Shown here: piece after piece, positions 37,704 to 45,333 of the stretch
Layout of the letters: every line of letters begins with the position of its first letter
Position numbering within the stretch: position 1 is the stretch's first letter
NCBI GenBank assembly: GCA_938074135.1
Contig: CALJFL010000042.1
Location: 1-51,205, forward strand
Source of the DNA: an uncultured Halieaceae bacterium
GTDB taxonomy: Bacteria; Pseudomonadota; Gammaproteobacteria; Pseudomonadales; Halieaceae
Direction of reading: 5' to 3'
Length of the DNA stretch: 51,205 nt
Notes under the pieces: generated by a model
Seen by the model: only the letters and a program-made list of their open reading frames with translations
What the model was told of the DNA's origin: nothing
Databases searched by the model: none
Made by a program: the position numbers and the translations under genes

Positions 37704-37894
37704 TCATCCTCGTTTTTCACATACAGCGTAAGCTCGCCGGCATCGTCCAGCAAAGGCGCCAGCACAATCGGCCGACAACACACCTGGCAGTCTTCGATGT
37801 AGGTGGCGCCGGCATCTCCGGGGTCAACAAGGACTTCGATACCCTCGCCACAATAGGGACAATAAATCTGTTGTTCTGTTAAGACGGATTCCAC
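37700..37894 (-). CDS. CPXCG-motif cysteine-rich protein
   Basis: 64 residues. Two pairs of cysteines, CPYCG and CQVCCRP, fit the Cys_rich_CPXCG family (a small zinc-binding protein, function unknown), and IEVLVDPGDAGATYIEDCQVC is the conserved core. GTG 37894 is preceded by GGGA at 6 bases; a TTG at 37900 is the alternative. Its stop overlaps the yejA GTG, so it is the first gene of the yej operon. Confidence 0.82.
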   Translation of the reverse strand: MESVLTEQQIYCPYCGEGIEVLVDPGDAGATYIEDCQVCCRPIVLAPLLDDAGELTLYVKNEDE

Positions 37895-38030
37895 AGCCAA
37901 TCCCGCAATACCACTTCATTCGATATTGTACCCTGTCGCGCTCGATTCGGATTGCTTTGAGCGACATGGTTGAGCTTGGTCGGGAATACCGACGACGGCC
38001 GGGTGCTGATCTGAGTGCCCTCACCGCTCC

Positions 38031-38065
38031 ATTGCACTCGGAGTGGGTTATTGACCCACAGCAAT
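38031..38065. repeat. Nested stem-loop upstream of the DUF3604 gene
   Basis: ATTGC (38031-38035) pairs with GCAAT (38061-38065), and inside it GTGGGT (38043-38048) pairs with ACCCAC (38054-38059) around TATTG. It lies 89 bases before the DUF3604 start. It may be a regulatory fold or operator; the rest of the 259-bp gap shows nothing I can name. Confidence 0.35.
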
Positions 38066-38153
38066 GTTTGGCCGTTTTCGGGAGGCGATCCGACAGAAAT
38101 GCACTAAACTGGTAGGCCACGCAGGCGAATCTTATTCCGAGGATTGAAAGCAG

Positions 38154-40073
38154 ATGAAAAACACACCTATAACAGCGCTGGCCACAGCACTTATATTGGC
38201 TGCCGCAAGCGGCCCTTCAACCGCACAGATTCCTCCGCCAGCAGACTCTTCCATACTGTCCAGGGAATATACCGGCACCGTTTATTCACCCTATGCCGGC
38301 AGGGATTTTCCGTCGGGGGTCTACTGGGGTGACACCCACCTGCACACCGATATCTCAATGGATGCCGGCGCCTTCGGCAATCGTCTCGGCCTGGACGAGG
38401 CCTATCGCTTTGCCCGCGGTGAGGAGGTTGAGTCTACCAATGGCGGGCCCGTGCGCCTGTCTCGACCGCTGGATTTTCTGGTGATAGCAGACCACTCCGA
38501 CAACATGGGGTTTTTCCCGGACATGTTTGCCGGCAAGGAGCACATCCTGTCCGACCCAACGGGCAAGGACTGGTACGAGCGCGTCAAGCGCGGTGAAGGT
38601 GTCGGCGTGGCGCTGGAGCTGATTGGGCTGTTTTCACAAGGCGAGTTCCCGGAGGCGCTGATTTACAAACCCGACTCCCAGCCTTACAAAGATGCCTGGG
38701 CCAAAACCGTGGCAGCGGCGGAGGAGTTTAACGATCCAGGCAAGTTCACCGCCTTCATCGGCTACGAGTGGACCTCACTGGTGCGGGGCAACAACATGCA
38801 CCGGGTGGTGATTTACAAGGACGATGGTGACAAGGGCGGCTCAATGGTGCCCTTCACCACGATTGCACCCGAGGGCAGTACCAACCCGCGCGACCTGTGG
38901 ACATGGATGGAAGGCTATGAAGAGAAAACCGGCGGCGAAGTGTTGGCCATTGCGCACAATGGCAACCTGGCCAACGGCATCATGTTCCCAATGGAAGTCC
39001 AGAACGACGGCAAGGAAATCGACATCAGTTACGTGGAGCGTCGCGCTCGCTGGGAGCCTCTTTATGAAGCAACCCAGATCAAAGGCGATGGTGAAACCCA
39101 CCCGCTGCTGTCACCGGATGACGAATTCGCTGATTTCGAGACCTGGGATATCGGCAACCTCGACGTTTCCCAGGCCAAGACGGACGATATGCTCCCCGGG
39201 GAGTACGCCCGCGAAGCACTCAAACGCGGTCTGCTGCTCGAAGAAAAACTCGGCACCAACCCCTATAAGTTCGGCATGATCGGCTCTACCGACAGCCACA
39301 CCTCACTGGCCACTACACAGGAAGACAACTTTTTCGGCAAGCATTCAGGCGCGGAGCCCGGCCCGGAACGTATGTCCCACCCGTTCATGAGCAATGAAAA
39401 CGGCACCATCATGGGCTGGCAACAAGTCGCCTCCGGGCTGGCCGCTGTCTGGGCGCGGGATAACACCCGCGCCGCCCTGTTCGAGGCAATGGAGCGCAAG
39501 GAGGTATACGCCACCACCGGTACCCGCATGATGGTGCGCTTTTTCGGTGGCTGGGAATTTAGTGCGAATGACCTGAACAATCGCCAGCCCGCCTTCGCGG
39601 GCTACGAGAAAGGTGTGCCCATGGGAGGTGATCTGCCTGCCCGCGGCAAGGCCAAGGCTCCTACGTTCATGGTCTTCGCATTGCGTGACACCACGGGCGC
39701 CAACCTGGACCGAATCCAGATTGTCAAAGGCTGGCAGGAAGGCGGCAAAACAGTGGAGAAAGTCTACGACGTCTCCTGGTCAGGCGATCGCAAGCCGAAC
39801 AAGGACGGCAAATTGCCTTCGGTTGGCAATACGGTTGATGCCAAAGCGGCGAACTGGACCAATACCATCGGCGCAGCGGAGCTCGCCACCGTGTGGAGCG
39901 ACCCCGATTTCGACCCGGATCAGCGTGCCTTTTACTATGCGCGGGTAATTGAAATCCCAACCCCACGCTGGAGCACGCACGATGCCTTCCGCTTTGGTGT
40001 GGAAATCCCTGAGGGGGCGCCTGTATCGGTACAGGATCGGGCCTATACCTCACCCATCTGGTACACCCCCTGA
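38154..40073 (+). CDS. Exported DUF3604 protein, PHP-like
   Basis: 639 residues. A signal peptide (TALATALILAAASGPSTAQ) precedes a PHP-like metal-binding core: GDTHLHTDISMDAG, FLVIADHSDNMG and later GMIGSTDSHTSL. The GLAAVWARDNTRAALFEAMERKEVYATTGTRM segment and C-terminal sandwich region are typical of DUF3604. The histidine/aspartate pattern suggests a metal-dependent phosphoesterase or hydrolase acting in the periplasm or outside; the reaction is not established. ATG 38154 has GAGGA 11 bases upstream. The stop codon overlaps a CTG that could start pcm. Confidence 0.9.
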   Translation: MKNTPITALATALILAAASGPSTAQIPPPADSSILSREYTGTVYSPYAGRDFPSGVYWGDTHLHTDISMDAGAFGNRLGLDEAYRFARGEEVESTNGGPVRLSRPLDFLVIADHSDNMGFFPDMFAGKEHILSDPTGKDWYERVKRGEGVGVALELIGLFSQGEFPEALIYKPDSQPYKDAWAKTVAAAEEFNDPGKFTAFIGYEWTSLVRGNNMHRVVIYKDDGDKGGSMVPFTTIAPEGSTNPRDLWTWMEGYEEKTGGEVLAIAHNGNLANGIMFPMEVQNDGKEIDISYVERRARWEPLYEATQIKGDGETHPLLSPDDEFADFETWDIGNLDVSQAKTDDMLPGEYAREALKRGLLLEEKLGTNPYKFGMIGSTDSHTSLATTQEDNFFGKHSGAEPGPERMSHPFMSNENGTIMGWQQVASGLAAVWARDNTRAALFEAMERKEVYATTGTRMMVRFFGGWEFSANDLNNRQPAFAGYEKGVPMGGDLPARGKAKAPTFMVFALRDTTGANLDRIQIVKGWQEGGKTVEKVYDVSWSGDRKPNKDGKLPSVGNTVDAKAANWTNTIGAAELATVWSDPDFDPDQRAFYYARVIEIPTPRWSTHDAFRFGVEIPEGAPVSVQDRAYTSPIWYTP

Positions 40074-40117
40074 CTACACGGCAGTGCCGGCTACTGCCGG
40101 CACTACTGCTATTCATC

Positions 40118-40804
40118 GTGGCTGCCGCAACATCAAATAATGAGCAGATACCGCCACAACGAGCGGCCATGCTCGACGCTATCCGTGCATCGGTCAGTGA
40201 TTCCTCAGACTACACCGGCATCAGCCAGCTCAGCGATCGGGTAATGACGGCGCTGGGTAGTGTGCCCCGCGAGGAATTCGTTCCCACCGCCTACCGGCAT
40301 CGGGCCTACGACAACACCCCATTACCAATCGCTGCCGGGCAGACTATCTCGCAGCCGCTGATCGTCGCGCTGATGACAGAGCTGCTGGACCCGCAACCGG
40401 ATGACGTTGTGCTGGAGGTGGGCACCGGCTCCGGCTACCAGGCCGCTGTCCTGTCCTCGCTGGTAGCCCGGGTCTACAGTATCGAAATTGTCGAGGAGTT
40501 GGCCCGCAGTGCGGACGCAGTGCTGCATGAACTGGGTTATAACAACGTCGTGGTACGGGCGGGGGACGGCTATGCGGGCTGGCCCGAGCACGCCCCCTTT
40601 GATGGCATTATTGTCACCGCCGCAGCCGAGGAACTGCCACCGCCATTGCTGCAACAACTGAAACCGGGCGGCAAACTGATCATCCCCGTGGGTGAGACGC
40701 ACGGCTATCAGGAGTTACTGTTGATAGAAGTCGATAGTAACGGGGAGATCGACAGGCAGTCGGTACTGCCGGTGCGCTTTGTTCCCCTGACAGGAGACCG
40801 TTAG
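40118..40804 (+). CDS. pcm: Protein-L-isoaspartate O-methyltransferase, probably exported
   Basis: 228 residues from GTG 40118. The PCMT core is complete: VPREEFVP, the TISQPLIVALM substrate motif, SAM motif VVLEVGTGSGYQAAVLS, AGDGYAGWPEHAPFDGIIVTAA and LKPGGKLIIPVG. It repairs isoaspartyl damage in proteins. The frame stays open upstream to a CTG at 40070 that overlaps the DUF3604 stop (CTGA); the 16 added residues read TTRQCRLLPALLLFIVAAA with the start, a signal-peptide pattern. No ATG, GTG or TTG precedes 40118, and 40118 has no ribosome site. Its stop shares TTAG with the convergent LOG gene. Confidence 0.93.
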   Translation: MAAATSNNEQIPPQRAAMLDAIRASVSDSSDYTGISQLSDRVMTALGSVPREEFVPTAYRHRAYDNTPLPIAAGQTISQPLIVALMTELLDPQPDDVVLEVGTGSGYQAAVLSSLVARVYSIEIVEELARSADAVLHELGYNNVVVRAGDGYAGWPEHAPFDGIIVTAAAEELPPPLLQQLKPGGKLIIPVGETHGYQELLLIEVDSNGEIDRQSVLPVRFVPLTGDR

Positions 40805-41379
40805 GTCGGCTGGTCCAGCCACTTGTCCACGACAGGCGGCTCAAATGAGGCCATGCGATCAAGCAAGGCACAGTAATCATCATCTACCAACAACAATCCA
40901 TGATGCTCAGCTTTGACGAAGCGCTGATCGACCATGTGATCGAGGAAGCGCAACAGGTGATCATAGTAACCGGCAACATTGAGCAGGCCCACAGGTTTGC
41001 GGTGAAAGCCCAACTGGTTCCAGGTCCACACCTCAAACAGCTCTTCCAGGGTACCCAGCCCACCTGGCAACGCGATCATGCCATCGGCGCGCTTGAGCAT
41101 CGCCATCTTGCGCTCATGCATGGAGTCGACCACCAGTAACTCGCTGAGCCCGGTATGCTCCACTTCCTTGTCGGCAATGTCTGCCGGTATCACGCCGACC
41201 ACCTTGCCTCCGGCAGCCAGGGCAGCATCCGCGGCGGCACCCATCAAGCCCACATGCCCGCCACCGTATACGAGGGTCATGCCGCGCCCGGCTATTTCTC
41301 GCGCCACACCTTCAGCGGCGGTGCGATAGTCGGCGCGGGCGCCAGGGCTGGCACCGGTGTAGACACAAACAGAATCCAT
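40801..41379 (-). CDS. LOG-family (TIGR00730) Rossmann protein
   Basis: 192 residues. MDSVCVYTGASPG at the start, VYGGGHVGLMGAAADAAL, and the catalytic PGGLGTLEELFEVWTWNQLG with E and R ligands are the LOG signature. These proteins hydrolyse nucleotide 5'-monophosphates (cytokinin riboside phosphate in plants and some bacteria); here the substrate is unknown. ATG 41379 is chosen on this motif; AGGT lies 8 bases upstream. Its stop overlaps that of pcm. Confidence 0.93.
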   Translation of the reverse strand: MDSVCVYTGASPGARADYRTAAEGVAREIAGRGMTLVYGGGHVGLMGAAADAALAAGGKVVGVIPADIADKEVEHTGLSELLVVDSMHERKMAMLKRADGMIALPGGLGTLEELFEVWTWNQLGFHRKPVGLLNVAGYYDHLLRFLDHMVDQRFVKAEHHGLLLVDDDYCALLDRMASFEPPVVDKWLDQPT

Positions 41380-41389
41380 TAAAAATGAC

Positions 41390-42610
41390 CTACAGTGGAC
41401 TGCGTCCCTTTTTGGCGGCGATTCGCAGGCGCAGCGCATTGAGCTTGATAAAGCCCTCGGCGTCAGCCTGATCATAGGCTCCGGCGTCGTCCTCGAAGGT
41501 GGCAATATGCTCGTCGAACAAGCTGTCTTCAGACTGGCGGCCAGCAACAATGACGTTGCCCTTATAAAGCTTCAGTCGGACCTTGCCGTTCACCGTGGCC
41601 TGGGACTGATCAATAGCCGTCTGCAGCATCTGCCTTTCGGGCGACCACCAGTAACCGTTGTAGATAAGGTTGGCATAGCGGGGCATGAGCTCGTCCTTCA
41701 GGTGAGCCACTTCGCGGTCCAGGGTCAAGGACTCGATAGCGCGATGCGCCTTGAGCATGATGGTGCCGCCCGGGGTCTCGTAACAGCCACGCGACTTCAT
41801 ACCCACATAGCGATTTTCGACAATATCGTCCCGACCGATACCGTTGGTACCGCCGACTTTGTTCAGGTATTCCAGTACTGTTGCCGGGCTCATCGCCTGG
41901 CCATTGATAGCGGTGATATCACCGCACACAAAGTCCAGTTCTATATATGTGGCCTCATCCGGGGCCGCCTCGGGGCTGACGCTCCAGCGCCACATATCCT
42001 CTTCGGCCTCCGCCCAGGGATCTTCCAGAACGCCGCCCTCATAAGAAATATGCAGCAGGTTGGCGTCCATGGAGTACGGTGACTTTTTCTTCGAGCTGGC
42101 GTAGTCAACCGGGATATTGCGCTCCTCGCAATAGGCCATCAATGACTCACGGGAACTCAGGTCCCATTCCCGCCAGGGTGCAATGACCTTGATACCCGGC
42201 TTAAGCGCGTAAGCACCCAGTTCAAAGCGGACCTGGTCATTACCCTTACCAGTGGCACCGTGGGAGATGGTATCGGCACCGGTTTCATTGGCAATTTCGA
42301 TCAGGCGCTTGGCAATCAGTGGTCGGGCGATAGACGTTCCCAGCAGGTATTCGCCTTCATATATCGTGTTGGCACGAAACATCGGATAGACAAAGTCTGC
42401 AACGAATTCCTCGCGCAGGTCATCGATGTAGATTTCCTTGATCCCCAGTGCCTCGGCCTTGGCCCTGGCCGGTTCGACTTCTTCGCCCTGGCCAATATCG
42501 GCGGTGAATGTCACCACCTCACAATGGTAGGTGTCCTGTAACCAGCGCACGATAACCGATGTATCCAGACCACCGGAATATGCCAGTACAACCTTGTTCA
42601 CGTCAGACAT
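41390..42610 (-). CDS. argG: Argininosuccinate synthase
   Basis: 406 residues. Condenses citrulline and aspartate with ATP in arginine synthesis. The PPi-loop [35 protein letters not shown] and APWREW are all present, as is [13 protein letters not shown] 42610 (MSDVNK) has GGAGCG 6 bases upstream. The 10-base gap to the LOG gene, on the same strand, suggests co-transcription. A TAGAAT lies upstream on the minus strand as a possible -10 but its -35 is weak. Confidence 0.96.
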   Translation of the reverse strand: MSDVNKVVLAYSGGLDTSVIVRWLQDTYHCEVVTFTADIGQGEEVEPARAKAEALGIKEIYIDDLREEFVADFVYPMFRANTIYEGEYLLGTSIARPLIAKRLIEIANETGADTISHGATGKGNDQVRFELGAYALKPGIKVIAPWREWDLSSRESLMAYCEERNIPVDYASSKKKSPYSMDANLLHISYEGGVLEDPWAEAEEDMWRWSVSPEAAPDEATYIELDFVCGDITAINGQAMSPATVLEYLNKVGGTNGIGRDDIVENRYVGMKSRGCYETPGGTIMLKAHRAIESLTLDREVAHLKDELMPRYANLIYNGYWWSPERQMLQTAIDQSQATVNGKVRLKLYKGNVIVAGRQSEDSLFDEHIATFEDDAGAYDQADAEGFIKLNALRLRIAAKKGRSPL

Positions 42611-42766
42611 GCGTCGCTCCGTAGAAAACAGCATCAAAAAGGCCGGCCATTCTACTCTCGAGGGGCTGTAATTCCCAGTCCGGGCCGTTATCGGTGCGCG
42701 GTGTGTTCACCCGTCGCCCGCTTTAAGGTAGCATTCACCCTCTTGCCGAGTAGCTTAAGGCCACCA

Positions 42767-43813
42767 GTGAACGAACTGACAATTACCCGCCCCGACGACT
42801 GGCACGTCCACCTTCGGGACGGTGACGCCCTGCCCCATACCTGTGCTGACATGGCAAGGTACTTCCAGCGGGCAATTGTCATGCCCAACCTGACACCGCC
42901 AGCGCGCTCAGTGGCCGAAACAGCGACTTATCGAGACCGCATATTGGCTGCAATGCCAGACTTGCCCCGCCGGTTTGAACCTTTGATGACGCTTTACCTG
43001 ACCGACCAGACCGACGCAGCTGAAATTCAGCTGGCCGCTGCTGCCGAGCATGTGCACGCGGTCAAACTCTACCCGGCCGGCGCCACCACCAATTCCGATG
43101 CCGGCGTGGCCAAACTGGACAGTCTTTTCCCGGTGCTGGCCGCAATGGAGGAAGTCGACCTGCCCCTGCTCATTCACGGCGAGGTCACCGATCACGATAT
43201 CGACATCTTTGACCGGGAGAAGGTCTTTATCGATAGGCACCTGGCGCCCATTGCCGAGCGCTTCCCCGGTCTACGCATCGTGCTGGAACACATTACCACC
43301 CGCGACGCGGTGGAATTTGTGCGCGAGGCTCCAGACAATGTAGCTGCCACCATTACTGCCCATCACCTGCTATTCAATCGCAACGATATGCTGGTGGGTG
43401 GAATTCGCCCGCACTATTACTGCCTGCCGATTCTGAAGCGCAATATTCACCAGAACGAGCTGCGCGAGGCAGCCAGCTCCGGCGACCCCAAATTTTTCCT
43501 CGGCACAGATTCCGCGCCACACACCACGGCTAGCAAGGAAACCAGTTGTGGCTGTGCCGGCGTTTATACGGCCCACGCTGCGATAGAGCTTTACGCGGAG
43601 GTCTTTGAGGACCTGGGGGCTCTGGACAAACTCGAGGGTTTCGCCAGCCACTTTGGTCCTGATTTTTATCGCCTGCCGCGCAATACCGACTGCATCACCC
43701 TGCGTAAGGAGAGCTGGCAGGTGCCCGCACAGCTGCCACTGGGTGATAAAACACTGACGCCTCTGCGGGCGGGCGAAACAATAAGCTGGCGCGTTGTGGG
43801 CACAGGCAGTTGA
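42767..43813 (+). CDS. pyrC: Dihydroorotase (PyrC type)
   Basis: 348 residues, the same length as E. coli PyrC. Cyclises carbamoyl-aspartate to dihydroorotate in pyrimidine synthesis. The zinc ligands are in DWHVHLRDG, the carboxylated lysine in [15 protein letters not shown], and histidines in IHGEVTD, LEHITT and GTDSAPH. GTG at 42767 has AAGG 6 bases upstream. Divergent from argG; rnt follows 4 bases after its stop. Confidence 0.96.
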   Translation: MNELTITRPDDWHVHLRDGDALPHTCADMARYFQRAIVMPNLTPPARSVAETATYRDRILAAMPDLPRRFEPLMTLYLTDQTDAAEIQLAAAAEHVHAVKLYPAGATTNSDAGVAKLDSLFPVLAAMEEVDLPLLIHGEVTDHDIDIFDREKVFIDRHLAPIAERFPGLRIVLEHITTRDAVEFVREAPDNVAATITAHHLLFNRNDMLVGGIRPHYYCLPILKRNIHQNELREAASSGDPKFFLGTDSAPHTTASKETSCGCAGVYTAHAAIELYAEVFEDLGALDKLEGFASHFGPDFYRLPRNTDCITLRKESWQVPAQLPLGDKTLTPLRAGETISWRVVGTGS

Positions 43814-43817
43814 GCCT

Positions 43818-44453
43818 GTGAGTCACGATGGTGGCAACCAGATTTGCGATCGTTTCAGGGGCTTCCTGCCTGTAGTCATCGATGTTGAGACCGGGGGATT
43901 CGTTGCCGCCACTGACGCCATCCTTGAGATTGCAGCGACCGTGGTGCGCATGGATGACAGCGGCGTGCTATCGGTACACCGAACCTACAACTTTAATGTG
44001 GCACCCTTCGAGGGCGCCAACATCGAACAGTCTGCGCTGGACTTTACCGGCATTGACCCCTATCACCCGTTTCGCGAGGCACTGCCGGAAGAGGAGGCCA
44101 TGGCCGAGCTGTTTCGCGTCATACGCAAGGAGATACGGGACCAAGGGTGCAGCCGCGCCATCCTGGTTGGCCACAACGCGCACTTTGACGCCGGGTTTGT
44201 GAATGCAGCGGTAGAGCGTTGCAGCATCAAGCGCAATCCCTTCCATCCGTTTTCATTTTTCGATACCGCAACGCTGTCGGGGCTGGCCTATGGACAGACC
44301 GTGTTGGCCAAGGCCTGTGCCGAAGCGGGCATCAGCTTCGACAATAACGAGGCACACTCTGCCGCCTACGACGCGGAGCGTACGGCCGAACTGTTCTGCG
44401 ATATCGTTAACCGCTGGAAGGAATGTGGCGGCTGGCTGCCGGACTTCGGCTAG
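43818..44453 (+). CDS. rnt: Ribonuclease T
   Basis: 211 residues. A DEDDh 3'-5' exoribonuclease that trims tRNA and other stable RNA 3' ends. Motifs: [13 protein letters not shown] (Asp, Glu), [11 protein letters not shown] (Asp) and [14 protein letters not shown] (His, Asp). [29 protein letters not shown] aligns along its length with E. coli RNase T. GTG 43818 gives the family N-terminus ([16 protein letters not shown], as MSDNAQ...CDRFRGF in E. coli). It lies 4 bases after pyrC. Convergent with the Lon-N-domain gene. Confidence 0.95.
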   Translation: MSHDGGNQICDRFRGFLPVVIDVETGGFVAATDAILEIAATVVRMDDSGVLSVHRTYNFNVAPFEGANIEQSALDFTGIDPYHPFREALPEEEAMAELFRVIRKEIRDQGCSRAILVGHNAHFDAGFVNAAVERCSIKRNPFHPFSFFDTATLSGLAYGQTVLAKACAEAGISFDNNEAHSAAYDAERTAELFCDIVNRWKECGGWLPDFG

Positions 44454-44461
44454 GCTCCGGT

Positions 44462-45058
44462 TCAGTCTTCACCGCTGATCTGGTTGAGGATGATGTCCAG
44501 CTCGCGAATCAGGGCATCGAGGTTTTCGGATCCGAGCAGTTCGTATTTCAGGGCTTCGTCCAAGGGCAGCAACTGCACCAGGGTGAAAGCAACCTGCCAG
44601 GCGTTATCGTAGTCCACGCCAAGATTCATGCGCTGTACGTGGGGGTGCGTCTCCAGACTGCGCAGCACGTCTGCCAGCGATTGCCAGTTTGCCAGCATCG
44701 GCGCCGGCTCCAGGGCGGCCTGCATCCTGACATTACCCATCACCAGGCCGCTGTCGGCACGGTGGGTCTCATCCAGCTCAAAAATTTCGCCGCCTCGAAT
44801 GGTAATCCCCAACAGGCCATTGGGTAGCTGATCCCAGTCGATGATTCGCGCATAAGTGCCGTAGTCGCCCAGATCCGGCTGTGCCCTACCCTGCTGCGCT
44901 ATCTCGGCACCACGCCTGATCCAGACGACCCCAAAGCCGGTGTCAGAGCGCATACAGTCCTTCACCAGGTCAAGATAGCGCTGCTCGAAAATCTGCAACG
45001 GCATCTGACCGTATGGCAGCAGTACCGAAGACAGGGGAAACATGGGTATATCGGACAC
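44462..45058 (-). CDS. Lon N-terminal (substrate-binding) domain protein
   Basis: 198 residues. Only the LON N-terminal domain is present: IPMFPLSSVLLPYGQMPLQIFEQRYLDLVKDC, followed by GTYARIIDWDQLPNGLLGITIRGGEIFEL and a helical tail. No ATPase or protease domain, so not a protease itself. Role unknown; similar stand-alone proteins are common. GTG 45058 has GGAAG 5 bases upstream and gives MSDIPMFPL; a GTG at 45070 is an alternative. Last gene of the mpl operon. Confidence 0.85.
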   Translation of the reverse strand: MSDIPMFPLSSVLLPYGQMPLQIFEQRYLDLVKDCMRSDTGFGVVWIRRGAEIAQQGRAQPDLGDYGTYARIIDWDQLPNGLLGITIRGGEIFELDETHRADSGLVMGNVRMQAALEPAPMLANWQSLADVLRSLETHPHVQRMNLGVDYDNAWQVAFTLVQLLPLDEALKYELLGSENLDALIRELDIILNQISGED

Positions 45059-45075
45059 GTTATCTTCCACAGGTA

Positions 45076-45333
45076 TTAGTTGGGCTCACTGGCGATCTCC
45101 AGCCACTGCAGTTTAGCCAGCGCCTCATCTCTATCGGCACCACATATCTCCGCTTCTGCCGCAAACGCAGCACACACAGCCGGACGCCGGGCGTCGCCGA
45201 ACAATCGACAACGCAAGTCCTCAGCCAGGTGCACACAGCGCATACCCGCTGGCTTGCCCTCGGGCATGCCGTAAAACGGCTGAAGAATCGACGGCGCTAT
45301 ACAGCAGGCGCCACAGGCCTTACGACACTCCAT
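45076..45333 (-). CDS. YkgJ-type cysteine-cluster protein
   Basis: 85 residues. CRKACGACC, CVHLAEDLRCRLFGDARRPAVCAAF form the CxxCxxCC-type zinc/iron cluster pattern of the YkgJ family. Function unknown. ATG 45333 overlaps the end of the upstream MMPL gene by 14 bases in a different frame, so the two are coupled. Confidence 0.85.
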   Translation of the reverse strand: MECRKACGACCIAPSILQPFYGMPEGKPAGMRCVHLAEDLRCRLFGDARRPAVCAAFAAEAEICGADRDEALAKLQWLEIASEPN

